Below are positions 46,464 through 54,728 of a stretch of DNA of 64,000 bases, piece by piece (positions within the stretch are counted from its first letter, which is position 1; every line of letters starts with the position of its first letter). The stretch lies in the NCBI GenBank assembly GCA_013824165.1, contig PNNH01000079.1, forward strand, positions 1 through 64,000. The letters run 5' to 3'. The translations under genes were made by a program, and so were the position numbers. Under the pieces are notes generated by a model that ran no database searches, was not told the DNA's origin, and was given only the letters and a program-made list of their open reading frames with translations. This stretch comes from Methylibium sp. GTDB taxonomy: Bacteria > Pseudomonadota > Gammaproteobacteria > Burkholderiales > Burkholderiaceae_C.

Positions 46464-47486
46464 TCACTGCCCCTTGCTGGCGCGGTAGGCCTTCAGATGC
46501 ATGAAGACTTCGTCAAAGGTGTCGGCCGGCACCATGCTGCCGCGGATGCGCGGGTATAGGCGCTCGGCCAGTTCGTTCCATTCGCGCATCTGCTCGGCCG
46601 AGGGCTTGTTCACCTTCAGGCCGCGCTTCTTCATGGCCTCCACCGCCTCGTCCACTTCCTTGCGGGCCTGCTGGCGCATCACCACGCCAGCCTTCTCGCC
46701 GCTGCTCTTCAGCGACTGCTGGGCGGCGGGCGACATTGCATCCCAGGCCTTCTTGGTGACCACCAGCGCGCCGACGATGGGCGCCCAATTGATGTCCAGC
46801 ATATTGCTGGCGGTGTCGTAGACCTGGCTGGCCAGCGCGAAGTACGGCGTCGACGGCACCACATTGATCATGCCGGTCTGCATCGCGGGCAGGATGTCGG
46901 CCGTCTCCAGCGGCACCGGCGTGTAGCCCAGGCTCTTCATGATGGCCTGCTGCTCAGGCTCCGAGCCCCAGGCGAAGAACTTCATGCGCTTGAAGTCATC
47001 CGGCCGCAGCGCCGGCTCTTTGGAGAAGAAGCGCACCCAGCCCGCATCGCCCCAGGCCACCACCACGAAGCCGCGCTCCAGAAAGCGCTTCTCCATGGCC
47101 GGGCGCATCTTCTCGCGCACATGGTCCACTTCGTCCCAGTTGCGAAACAGCAGCGGCAGGTTCTGCAGCGCGGCCACCGTGGGCTCGATCTCGCGCAGCC
47201 CCACCACCGACATCAGCGCGCCCTGCAGCTGGCCGATGCGCATGCGCCGCGCCAGCTCGGCCTCGCCGCCCTGGCTGCCATCGGTGAACACCACAAAGCG
47301 CGCATTGCCGCCCTGCGCAGCGCGCCAGCTCTCGCCCATCTCCATCAGCTGTTGGTGGTATTGCGAGTTCTTCGGCACCAGGCTGCCGATGCGCAGCTGC
47401 ACCGGCGCCTGCGCCCAGGCGCTGCCGGCGGTGGACATCAAGGCCAGCAGCAGGGCTGCGGCGTGGCGGCGGTGGAGTCTTGTCAT
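46464..47486 (-). CDS. TRAP transporter solute-binding protein (DctP family)
   Basis: 340 residues. Signal peptide LHRRHAAALLLALMSTAGSAWA, then mature protein VQLRIGSLVPKNSQYHQQLM. The conserved Arg that pairs with carboxylate ligands is probably in the region ERGFVVVAWGDAGWVRFFSK, and EIEPTVAALQNLPLLFRNWDEVDHV is typical of DctP proteins. The binding pocket is not assignable from sequence. A TatT-type lipoprotein encoded just upstream may share its ligand. The ATG at 47486 is preferred over a TTG at 47501. Confidence 0.9.
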   Translation of the reverse strand: MTRLHRRHAAALLLALMSTAGSAWAQAPVQLRIGSLVPKNSQYHQQLMEMGESWRAAQGGNARFVVFTDGSQGGEAELARRMRIGQLQGALMSVVGLREIEPTVAALQNLPLLFRNWDEVDHVREKMRPAMEKRFLERGFVVVAWGDAGWVRFFSKEPALRPDDFKRMKFFAWGSEPEQQAIMKSLGYTPVPLETADILPAMQTGMINVVPSTPYFALASQVYDTASNMLDINWAPIVGALVVTKKAWDAMSPAAQQSLKSSGEKAGVVMRQQARKEVDEAVEAMKKRGLKVNKPSAEQMREWNELAERLYPRIRGSMVPADTFDEVFMHLKAYRASKGQ

Positions 47487-47541
47487 CGTGGGGTGCGTCA
47501 AAGAAACGTAGAAGGCGAGGGGGCAGAGGGGTTGCGTGGCC

Positions 47542-48420
47542 TCAGAACAGATCGTCAGCCGTGTCGAGCAGCCATTGCGCGCGCTGGCGCATCACCTGGT
47601 TGCCCAGGCTCTGCCCCGGCACGGCCAGCGCCTGGCGCAGCAGCGCCTCGAAGGCGGGGCGATCACCGGATGGCAGGGCCAGCGCCTCGGCCTTGCCCAC
47701 CAGGGCGCCGGCATTGCGGCCCTTGCCGGCGGCCAGGGCTTGATCAAACAGCGCTTCGGCGCGGCGTGCGCTGCCGCCGGGGCGCGAGGCTTCCAGCGTG
47801 CCCAGCAGCGCGGCCACTGCGCCGTCGCCATGCGCAGGCTGCGTGGCCCAGGCCCGCTCGGCCAGGCGCAGTGCCAGCGGCAGATCGGCCACCGCCTCGG
47901 GGCTGTCTTTGGACAGCGCGATATAGGCGCCCCACGAAGCCGCGGCCCAGTAAGCCACGCCCACCTGTTCAGGCGGCAAGGGCGGCAGCGGCTGCGCCGC
48001 CGGCTGCTGCAAAGACTTCAGAAGATTGCCGCCGTGGTGCTGCTCCAGCGCCGCCATCGCGTGGCGATGGGCGCGCAGATACAGGCGCGCGGCACGCTGG
48101 CGCAGCGCTTGCGCGGCGCGCGCATCGCGGCTCTCCAGGCGCTCGGCCTCGAAGGCCACAAAGGCGTAGCCATATTGCGTGAAGCCGCCCGCCACTGATT
48201 CGGCCAGCGCCAGATGGCCCGGCGTCTGGCGTAGCAGCGATTCCGACAGCTTCAGATAGAAGGCGCCGGCCTCGCGCGCCAGCACCAAGTCTTCCTCTTC
48301 GGCCTGCCCCTGGCTGGCCAGCTCATCCGCCACGCTGCGCACGAGCATCAGCCGCGGCGAGCAGGCGCTGAGCAGGCTTGCCAGCAGCAGCAAGGCGAGA
48401 AGTCGAGAGGGCAGCATCAT
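47542..48420 (-). CDS. TRAP-associated TatT-family lipoprotein
   Basis: 292 residues, first gene of the TRAP operon. A lipoprotein signal (LALLLLASLLSACSPR; lipobox LSAC) precedes a helical TPR-like protein. Motifs PGHLALAESVAGGFTQYGYAFVAFEAE and GVAYWAAASWGAYIALSKD follow the TatT family found beside DctP genes, first described in Treponema pallidum, where TatT trimers bind the P component and are thought to handle hydrophobic ligands. It is probably tethered to the outer or inner membrane face of the periplasm. It precedes dctP by 55 bases. Confidence 0.85.
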   Translation of the reverse strand: MMLPSRLLALLLLASLLSACSPRLMLVRSVADELASQGQAEEEDLVLAREAGAFYLKLSESLLRQTPGHLALAESVAGGFTQYGYAFVAFEAERLESRDARAAQALRQRAARLYLRAHRHAMAALEQHHGGNLLKSLQQPAAQPLPPLPPEQVGVAYWAAASWGAYIALSKDSPEAVADLPLALRLAERAWATQPAHGDGAVAALLGTLEASRPGGSARRAEALFDQALAAGKGRNAGALVGKAEALALPSGDRPAFEALLRQALAVPGQSLGNQVMRQRAQWLLDTADDLF

Positions 48421-48514
48421 GCGGGGATGACGAGAAAGACAGCGGGGCGGCGCAAGAACGAACAAAAACAACAACAGCAGCCGCGGGCAGTCTAGGCAGG
48501 CTTGATGAAGAAGC

Positions 48515-48551
48515 TGTGACGCTGTCACACACCGCGCCATCGGCTGTCACA
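48515..48551. promoter_or_regulatory. TGTGACAGC repeats upstream of the TRAP operon
   Basis: On the - strand TGTGACAGC occurs at 48551-48543 and again at 48529-48521, 22 bases apart (two helical turns). The second copy continues into a 15-base inverted repeat TGTGACGCTGTCACA (48515-48529). The position, about 95-130 bases before the TatT start and also before the divergent ExoD gene, fits an operator. It resembles CRP or GntR half-sites, but the spacing (TGTGA-N5-TCACA) is not the CRP one. Confidence 0.5.
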
Positions 48552-48657
48552 GGCGCGTCGCAATCGGCGCGAGATGTGTCGGTTTGTCATCTGCGCTGCC
48601 GATACTTGGCGGCACATCACAGCACCACATCACCCAGCCCTACCGACCGAGGCCCCA

Positions 48658-49344
48658 TTGAGCAGCGAAAGCAGCAGCCGTTCTTCCAGCGCGCAGCAGG
48701 CGCACGAGCCTCTGCCGCCATGCCAGCGCCTGCGCCAGGCCGCTGCAGAGCTGGGCGCCGGGCCGGTGACGCTGGCTCAGCTAGCCGCGCTGCAAGGGCC
48801 GGCCGCGCTGGGCTCGCTGCTGGTGCTGCTGGCCGCGCCCTGCGTGCTGCCTGTGCCCGGTGTGGGCAATGTGATGGGCCTGGCGCTGATGATGCTGGCC
48901 CTGCCGATGTGGCGGGGCGAGCGCATCGGCGCCTTGCCTGCCGGCGTTGCCGGCTTTCAGATGCCGGCCCGCTGGGCGCGCCGTGCGCTGCTGCTGATGG
49001 CGGGGCTCTATGCGCTGGCCGACCGCATCACGCGCGGCGGGCGCCAACGGCCAAGTGGCGCGGTGCCGCAGCCAGCACAGCATTCGGGGCCGCGCCCCTG
49101 GCTGGCCACCCATGTGGCCCTGATGGGCGGGCTGATCTTTCTGCCGCTGCCGCTGGGCAACGTGCTGCCGGCGCTCAGCCTAGCGCTGCTGGGCCTGGCT
49201 CTGGCCTTGCATGACCGGTTGTTGATGACTGGCGCGCTAGGCGCCGGCCTGCTGGCCTGGGCCTACACCGCGGCACTGGGTCTGGCGGTCTGGGCCTGGG
49301 GGCTGGCGCCGGTGCTGAACTACCTGGGCCTCTCGGCCGCCTGA
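48658..49344 (+). CDS. Exopolysaccharide synthesis ExoD-like membrane protein
   Basis: 228 residues from a TTG with GAGG upstream. Four to five hydrophobic segments (for example LLVLLAAPCVLPVPGVGNVMGLALMMLALPMW) and the signature PxPGxG region match ExoD proteins, linked to exopolysaccharide production and alkali tolerance in rhizobia. Molecular function is not known. It converges on a DUF3820 gene and overlaps it by 25 bases at the 3' ends. Confidence 0.83.
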   Translation: MSSESSSRSSSAQQAHEPLPPCQRLRQAAAELGAGPVTLAQLAALQGPAALGSLLVLLAAPCVLPVPGVGNVMGLALMMLALPMWRGERIGALPAGVAGFQMPARWARRALLLMAGLYALADRITRGGRQRPSGAVPQPAQHSGPRPWLATHVALMGGLIFLPLPLGNVLPALSLALLGLALALHDRLLMTGALGAGLLAWAYTAALGLAVWAWGLAPVLNYLGLSAA

Positions 49345-49562
49345 CGCGCACCACGCTCCCTGAGCGGCCGCAGCAGATCGCTCAGGCCGTTGTGGTCGAT
49401 CTCATGCATCAGCGCCAGCAGGCGACCGATTTCGCTCTTGGGAAAACCCTCGCGCGCAAACCAGTTCAGGTAATTGCCCGGCAGATCCGCCAGCAGCACA
49501 CCCTTGTGCTTGCCAAAGGGCATGGGGGTGGTGACAAGTTTCTGCAGGTCGGCGGGGTTCAT
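49320..49562 (-). CDS. DUF3820-family protein
   Basis: 80 residues, MNPADLQKLVTTPMPFGKHKG then LLADLPGNYLNWFAREGFP. This is the DUF3820 pattern (putative quorum-sensing-regulated virulence factor family), with FGKHKG forming a nucleotide-handling-like strand. Biological role unclear. It overlaps the end of the ExoD gene by 25 bases on the opposite strand. Confidence 0.88.
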   Translation of the reverse strand: MNPADLQKLVTTPMPFGKHKGVLLADLPGNYLNWFAREGFPKSEIGRLLALMHEIDHNGLSDLLRPLRERGARQAAERPR

Positions 49563-50001
49563 GGGGTGGGAGGGTAGCGCAGCGTGAGTCTCCGCCGTCT
49601 CGGCGCTAGCCGGAGCGCCGCCGTGAGCGCACCGGCAACGCGCTTCTTCTCGACACCCACAGCGTGGCAGCAAGACCGTGCTGAATGCGCTCGGCCCAGG
49701 GGCTCGGACTGCACGATTGGGCCAACCCCGATCAGCGCGCCAACGCGCCAAACCTCCCGGCGGCGCCCCGCAGCAACACTTCACCGTGAAAGCCCGTGCT
49801 TTGCACCAGCATGGGCTGCAACACAATCAGCTGAAATAGCGTCCCGGGTCGAGACAATCCGCCAAGGGTGCAAACCAAAGAGACCAACATGGCCAGGGAC
49901 GGTGCGATGGTTCAGTTCAACACGGTTTGTCTGCCTCGGCATGCCGCCGTGCGTGTTCGCTGCGCTGGCGCTCGGCAGATCAATGCTATCCGTTTCGCCT
50001 C
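49563..50001. other. 439-base non-coding stretch
   Basis: No frame here has convincing codon usage, a ribosome site or family motifs. GC and codon habits shift to lower GC around 49.8 kb, which marks the left edge of the accessory run. A 38-codon frame from about 49890 was examined and has no support. Confidence 0.5.
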
Positions 50002-50988
50002 ATGAACATGCGCGTGGCTGTCTGTCTGCTTGTTGCTTCAGCCGCGCTTCTGCTCGTTGGCTGCGCTACGCCCACTTCAAACACATCTGAGGATGACCGT
50101 CTTCCTGAGGACATCTCTCAGTCAGCAGAGTGGCGGGCCTTCGTTGGTATTGCCTCGCGGTCTAGGTTCGAGCCGTTCTCAGCCCCGACACTGGCTCAGG
50201 CATGTAAGAACGCTGTCGCGGCTCGTCCTCCCGACATTCCGCTGGCAATGGCGTATGACGCCTGCATTGACGCCGCAGCCAAGATGCTAGAGCCCGGCAA
50301 CTTCTATATCAGCGATATCGAGGCGAGGGCACTGATTGGTTCGCGTCCGAAGCACGAGGCGCCTGTCGTCAAGCGCGTCCGCGCCGATGTGCTGCTTGTG
50401 TCTATTCCAACCTTTAGCCCAAGTGCGTATGCGGCCATAAGTTCGCAATTACGCGGACTCGCACTCGATCCGCGCATTCGCAATGTCATCATTGATATTC
50501 GCGGAAGTAGTGGGGGCGTGCTTGAGGACATTAAGGAAGCAGGCTCACTGTTCATGAATGGAGGACACCTCGGCTATGCACGCGGTAGCAAGGACACTCC
50601 TGTGCGAGCAGTAGTTTCCCCAGAACGGGTCCGCTCCTATCCCGCACTGTTGGCTGCAGACTTGCACCAAGCCCGACTCGTGATCCTCGTAGATGGGAGG
50701 ACCGCCTCTGGGGCGGAGTTGTTCGCGCAGGGCCTACGTCTGAATCGATCAGCAGATCTGATGGGATCTAGGACTGCGGGGATCGCAGGCCTCTATGCAC
50801 TCCAGAGGCTCACGCGCAAGGATCGAGTGCTCAAGATGTGGATTGCGACTCTGTACGACACCATGGATCGCACTTGGGAAGGCATCGGCTTGGAGGTCGA
50901 TATCGGATTGGTCGCCTTGGGTGCCGGAGCGCCAAGCAATGTGATCGATGGCTGGGTTGCGGCTGCGATGAATCATCTTGCGCCCTGA
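50002..50988 (+). CDS. S41-family peptidase-like lipoprotein
   Basis: 328 residues. Lipoprotein signal ends LLLVGC. The core has FYISDIEARALIG (S41 N-terminal pattern), NVIIDIRGSSGGVLEDI (S41 strand before the active site) and the nucleophile-like TASGAE (Ser in the third position). The Ser-Lys dyad Lys of CtpA/Tsp, expected about 25 residues later, is replaced by Ile within GSRTAGIAG; this TAG pattern is more like tricorn/IRBP-type S41 enzymes that use Ser-His. No PDZ domain is seen. Lower GC than the surroundings. May process envelope proteins, or be inactive. Confidence 0.75.
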   Translation: MNMRVAVCLLVASAALLLVGCATPTSNTSEDDRLPEDISQSAEWRAFVGIASRSRFEPFSAPTLAQACKNAVAARPPDIPLAMAYDACIDAAAKMLEPGNFYISDIEARALIGSRPKHEAPVVKRVRADVLLVSIPTFSPSAYAAISSQLRGLALDPRIRNVIIDIRGSSGGVLEDIKEAGSLFMNGGHLGYARGSKDTPVRAVVSPERVRSYPALLAADLHQARLVILVDGRTASGAELFAQGLRLNRSADLMGSRTAGIAGLYALQRLTRKDRVLKMWIATLYDTMDRTWEGIGLEVDIGLVALGAGAPSNVIDGWVAAAMNHLAP

Positions 50989-51486
50989 GGCTTGTACCCA
51001 GCGTAGGCTGGCTCGACCGCAGCGCTTGGTCTTGACGTTCATTGTCTCGTCATCGGGGATCTTGGTGCCCGGCCGATGTGCGCACCGCTCTTGGATTGCT
51101 GCAAGTCCCCGCCGCATCGCCACCGTGGAGCCGTAGTTCGCCAATCTGCGCCACAGCAAGCGGCTGGGCCGCTTCATGCTCAGGGGCTAGGCCAAGGTCA
51201 ACAGGCAGTGGCAGCGGTTCTGCCTGGTGCACAACATCGAGAAGCTGGCGAAGCGCGGGTGGAGAGGGTGAGGACAGCAGTGGGACACGGGCCAGGCGCT
51301 CATCAGGCCCACGAATGCGGGTTCGGCCGGGTACGATGCACTGCGAAGACGCGCACAATGGGCGCTATTAAACCAACGCTTTCCGATCGCTCGCCATGTG
51401 ACACAACCGCTCTGGTAGCAGCGGCGCGGGGGGATTTTGGAAAGTTGCGCTAGGCCTGCTCACCGCCCTCTTTTTCTCAGCCAAGT
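50989..51486. other. Non-coding stretch holding a transposase relic
   Basis: No intact gene. It contains a broken IS1182-type transposase C-terminus (51104-51271) and otherwise nothing with coding character. Several overlapping frames on both strands are shadows of that relic. Confidence 0.6.
51104..51271 (+). pseudogene. Remnant of an IS1182-type DDE transposase (C-terminus)
   Basis: The frame from about 51104 reads ...RRIATVEP, stop, FANLRHSKRLGRFMLRG, stop, AKVNRQWQRFCLVHNIEKLA then KRG. This is the recognisable C-terminal block of IS1182-family transposases (TVEPVFGNLR...LRGxxKVxxQWxxFCLVHNIEKLA), interrupted by TAG at 51134 and TAG at 51191. The rest of the element and its inverted repeats are not seen. 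It shows that an insertion sequence once sat in this accessory stretch. Confidence 0.82.
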
Positions 51487-51975
51487 ATGACCAAGCTCCT
51501 GACTGCTATTGCAATCCCGCTTCTTCTCTCTGCTTGCGCTGCGACTCAACCTCCAGTGCCAGAGTCATACGGTGGCCCCATCGCCAAGGTCACTGACTCG
51601 ATGGCCAACGTGACTTCCAAGCAAGGCGACTTTTGTGTTCTGCGCAGCATCGATGGTCGCCAGATTAGTAATTCGATCAACGAAACGCTTGAGCGCGGAC
51701 GCGGGAAGGGTCTCACTTTGCATGCCTGGGTCACAGACCGCCGCATACCGGCGGTGCCGGCCAAGGTGGGGCTCAAATGTCAGACCGTGCATGCTGCACC
51801 CATACTTGCGCTCGCAGGCACGGTCTACGCCGTAGAAGGTACTGTCGATTTCAAACCGAGTTCGGACGGCCGATACGTCGTCAAGGGCGTTCTCGCTCCT
51901 GGCGGATCCTCCGTATGGATCGAAGACGCCACGTCGGGTGAGGTCGTCACAACCAAAGTCACCAGTGCGAAGTAG
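51487..51975 (+). CDS. Lipoprotein of unknown function
   Basis: 162 residues. Signal peptide ends with lipobox LLSAC (Cys near residue 17). The mature part is beta-rich with two Cys (GDFCVLRSIDG, VGLKCQTVH) that could form a disulfide, and a C-terminal Gly/Ser-rich part GVLAPGGSSVWIEDATSGE. No family recognised. Codon use is less GC-biased than in the core genes around it. Confidence 0.65.
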   Translation: MTKLLTAIAIPLLLSACAATQPPVPESYGGPIAKVTDSMANVTSKQGDFCVLRSIDGRQISNSINETLERGRGKGLTLHAWVTDRRIPAVPAKVGLKCQTVHAAPILALAGTVYAVEGTVDFKPSSDGRYVVKGVLAPGGSSVWIEDATSGEVVTTKVTSAK

Positions 51976-52053
51976 ACCTTGTCCGCGCTGCGTGTTGCCG
52001 GTGCGCGTGCACGAGAATGGCATGACCCGCCAACTCCGCTCCTTCAATCGCCC

Positions 52054-52350
52054 ATGAGCACGTGCAATCTGCTTCTTCAGGCATCACAACTGACTCACGC
52101 ATGGCGCTCCACCGTCATCGGACAAGCCGCTGGCGCCAATCTCAAGGTCCTTCGCATGGACGAGCTAGCCTATCCGGATGAGACGCACGATTTCGACGAG
52201 GCGCTTCTTGTCCTTGAGGGCCAGATGAACCTCGAGATTCAAGGCCAGCTCATCGCCGTCAAGCAAGGCGAGGTCTACCTTGTTCCCGCTGGCGTAGCCC
52301 ATGCTGTCGCCCCTGGAAGTCAAGGCACCCTCGTCATCATTGATCGGTGA
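52054..52350 (+). CDS. Cupin-fold protein
   Basis: 98 residues. Cupin motif 1 is DETHDFDEALLVLEGQMNLE and motif 2 GEVYLVPAGVAHAV. Of the usual metal ligands only one His of HxH is present (the second is Phe), so metal binding may be weaker or absent. Small cupins of this kind bind sugars or regulate. Its stop overlaps the next start (TGATG), so it is translationally coupled to the DUF3592 gene. Confidence 0.8.
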   Translation: MSTCNLLLQASQLTHAWRSTVIGQAAGANLKVLRMDELAYPDETHDFDEALLVLEGQMNLEIQGQLIAVKQGEVYLVPAGVAHAVAPGSQGTLVIIDR

Positions 52351-52844
52351 TGCTCGGCTACCTGCAGAGAATGCTGGACCTGGCGCTAGACAAGCAGCTG
52401 CAGGGCATTCACTTCTGGGGCACGGTCTACACCGTGCTGGTGCTGGCCGGCAGCTTGTGGCATGTGCTGCGGGTACGGCGCTGGCCCGGCACGCCGGGCG
52501 AGCTGCTGCGCCTGGGCGTGCGGCCAATCGGCGGGGCGGAGCCGCTGCGCGCCGATCAGGCCTTTGTGCCGGATGCGCTCTATGCCTATCAGGTGGATGG
52601 GCAGCGTTACGAGGGCAGCGAACTGTCGGTCTGGAAGTTGTCGGCCTCGGGCTTGCTGCGTTCTGCCGCGGCGCTGCAGCCCAGGCAGGTGAGGGCTGTC
52701 GAAGCAGCCTCAGGCGTGGTCACGGTGTATTACAACCCCCGGCGACCACACAAGAGCCTGCTGGTGCGGCCGGGCTGGGCCAGCGTGTGCTTCATGTGCT
52801 GCTGCATCGCTGCGGTGGCTGGCTTCTACCTGTGGCGCTGGTAA
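52350..52844 (+). CDS. DUF3592-type membrane protein
   Basis: 164 residues with two membrane helices (about 20-40 and 145-163) enclosing a beta-rich cytoplasmic or periplasmic domain (ALYAYQVDGQRYEGSELSVWK; VTVYYNPRRPHKSLL). This layout, and VxVxYNPxxP, are DUF3592 features; function unknown. Overlaps the cupin gene by 1 base. A GTG at 52347 is an alternative start. Confidence 0.75.
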   Translation: MLGYLQRMLDLALDKQLQGIHFWGTVYTVLVLAGSLWHVLRVRRWPGTPGELLRLGVRPIGGAEPLRADQAFVPDALYAYQVDGQRYEGSELSVWKLSASGLLRSAAALQPRQVRAVEAASGVVTVYYNPRRPHKSLLVRPGWASVCFMCCCIAAVAGFYLWRW

Positions 52845-52965
52845 GCGGGTGCTGTGGCCCAAGGCCGCTGGACTTGCCGGGCTGCCTGCCCACAGGCGAG
52901 GCGCTGAGCCCGCACGGCCCGAGTAGCATGCAGCCAACGCAGCCTCCCACTCATCGCTCTGCACC

Positions 52966-53421
52966 ATGAACATCCTCCTGCCGTCGCTGGCGCGACCGAT
53001 GTCTCTTGTTCTTGTTCTTCTTGCTGCTGGTACGGCGCAAGGTGCCGAGACCCAGGCGGTGCAGCGCTGCGCGGCGCAGCTGCAGTCGGAGCAAGCTCGG
53101 ATCGAGCAGGCTTTCGCCCGCGAGCGCCCGCCCGAAAGTGACAAGGTCGCCTTCCAGCGTTGGGCGAGGAATCTGCATGCGGCCCTCAACGCCGCAGGTC
53201 GGTCCGCCGAGTCTTGTGAGCGCCAGAGCCAGCCGGCCATGGCAACGGACCGCCGCTCCGCGCTGGAGGCCTGCATTTCTCGGGTGACGGCCAAGTCGGA
53301 CGAAGTCAATCGCCGCTACGCCGGACGGACGCTGTCCCGGGAAGAGCAAGCGCAGTTGCGAGCCGCACAACTGGATTTGCATGAGCAGCGCATCACTTGC
53401 GATGTGGCCTCACGGAGGTAG
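52966..53421 (+). CDS. Exported protein of unknown function
   Basis: 151 residues with signal peptide (LVLVLLAAGTAQGA). The mature part is helical, rich in Arg, Gln, Glu and Ala, and has four cysteines (AVQRCAAQL, AESCERQ, LEACISRV, RITCDVA), spaced to allow two disulfides. Not recognised as a family. Confidence 0.6.
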   Translation: MNILLPSLARPMSLVLVLLAAGTAQGAETQAVQRCAAQLQSEQARIEQAFARERPPESDKVAFQRWARNLHAALNAAGRSAESCERQSQPAMATDRRSALEACISRVTAKSDEVNRRYAGRTLSREEQAQLRAAQLDLHEQRITCDVASRR

Positions 53422-53604
53422 GCCGCCAGGCCTGGCCGCGGCCCGCTCCTTCGCTGATGGGTGATTCACGGGGGGGAGGCTGATGAATCCGTGCGGCTGC
53501 GATCGGTCTGCCGCTACAGTTGTGGCGTGCTGACGATGAAGATCAGCGCCCGGAGAGGCGCAACGAGTAAGCTAGCAAGCGGTCCATCCAGGGAGATGCC
53601 CATC

Positions 53605-53949
53605 ATGTTTAAGACGCCGACAACGCCCGCAGACTTCCACGTTCACGCCTTGAAGCAAGCAGCGCAAACCCGACAGGTGTTTGAGCGGGCTGCAGCGACA
53701 TCGCTCAAGCGCTGGGAAGCGCCGCTGGCCTACCTGTTGGGTGCCGCAGTCGCAGGCATGGCCTACGTCGCACAAGACAGTGTGTTCGTGGCGCTCGCAG
53801 CCGGCGCTGCTGTTGCCGCACTCCAGCTGGCCACTGCCTGCTTCGCGGTGACGCTGCGCACCCACGCTGCGGTGCAGGCGCTGATTCGCCAGGGCGAAGG
53901 CGAAGCGCACCATGTCGGCAAGAGCAGTGCTGGAAAGATGGATGAGTGA
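53605..53949 (+). CDS. Two-helix membrane protein of unknown function
   Basis: 114 residues. Helical N-terminus (FHVHALKQAAQTRQVFERAAA), two membrane helices (about 36-54 and 56-75), and a C-terminal tail KSSAGKMDE. The ATG at 53605 has GGGAG about 10 bases upstream; two upstream ATGs (53536, 53596) have none well placed. Its stop codon TGA lies in the first units of a GAGT tandem repeat. Confidence 0.55.
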   Translation: MFKTPTTPADFHVHALKQAAQTRQVFERAAATSLKRWEAPLAYLLGAAVAGMAYVAQDSVFVALAAGAAVAALQLATACFAVTLRTHAAVQALIRQGEGEAHHVGKSSAGKMDE

Positions 53950-53985
53950 GCGAGTGAGTGAGTGAGTGTGAGTGAGTGAGTGAGT
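53944..53985. repeat. Tetranucleotide GAGT tandem repeat
   Basis: Ten GAGT-type units over 42 bases with one GAGC variant and one 2-base slip (GT at 53968-53969). The array starts at the stop codon of the preceding gene and ends about 86 bases before the DUF4124/excalibur gene. Because the stop is in the first units, copy-number change would not extend the protein, but it would alter spacing upstream of the next gene. Confidence 0.9.
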
Positions 53986-54071
53986 GCTTGATTGGTCCAA
54001 GCCCCGAAGCGCCGGCTGTTTCGGCGACCCCGTCCCCGTCCGTTCACCGTCCTCCTGGTCCTGAGCTCCCC

Positions 54072-54587
54072 ATGCCCAAGGTTTCATCCCGCCTGCTTTC
54101 AGTCGCACTTTTTCTTCTTGTTCTTGCCTTTGCGTCCCCAGGTGTCAAGGCCGCGCAGGTGAACAAGTGCATCATCAACGGCGCCGTCAGCTATCAGCAG
54201 GACCCCTGTCCGTCGGGCCAGGCGCGCAAGCAGCCCAGCCTTGAGGAGCTGAACGCCGCGGAGAAGAAGAAGCGCGCGGTTGCGGCGGCTGCTGCAGCTG
54301 CTGCAGCGGCTGATTCAGCGTCTTCGCCCGCCACTGCTGGCCGGAGGCTTGCGGCACCGCCGGTTGCGCCTTCACCCGCTGCTGCCATGACGCCGGCGCT
54401 GGCGTCGCCCACCTTTCCCACTGGCTTTCGCTGCGATGGGCGGCAGCACTGCCGGCAGATGAAGTCCTGCGAGGAGGCCAAGTACTTCCTGCGCAACTGC
54501 CCCGGTGTGAAGATGGACGGCGACAGGGATGGCTTTCCGTGCGAGCTTGATGTGTGCAGGAACGAGCTTCCCGGCGCTGCTCGCTGA
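54072..54587 (+). CDS. DUF4124 plus excalibur-domain exported protein
   Basis: 171 residues. Signal peptide VALFLLVLAFASPGVKA; then a DUF4124-like module QVNKCIINGAVSYQQDPCPSG (two Cys); an Ala-rich linker with a run of ten Ala; and a C-terminal excalibur domain FRCDGRQHCRQMKSCEEAKYF...MDGDRDGFPCE, the extracellular calcium-binding D-x-D-x-D-G-x-x-C-E motif. The combination suggests a Ca2+-responsive surface or periplasmic protein. Confidence 0.8.
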   Translation: MPKVSSRLLSVALFLLVLAFASPGVKAAQVNKCIINGAVSYQQDPCPSGQARKQPSLEELNAAEKKKRAVAAAAAAAAAADSASSPATAGRRLAAPPVAPSPAAAMTPALASPTFPTGFRCDGRQHCRQMKSCEEAKYFLRNCPGVKMDGDRDGFPCELDVCRNELPGAAR

Positions 54588-54728
54588 CGTGCCGGGCCAC
54601 CACCCTGCCGCACGTCGCATCCCCAGGCCTGCAAGCGTCTGGAAATCCCGCGTGGCTTGGCGCCAAGGCCAGGGCATGATGGACGGCGCCTGAAGACGGG
54701 GCGCAAGAAAACCAACCGGAGGTGCGTG

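Noticed and set aside
48515-48529. CRP-cAMP site TGTGA...TCACA
   Set aside because: The arms are separated by 5 rather than 6 bases; kept only as an operator of unknown owner.
49890-50006. Short open frame of about 38 codons before the S41-like gene
   Set aside because: No ribosome site, no homology that could be recognised, and it runs into the start of the S41 gene in another frame.
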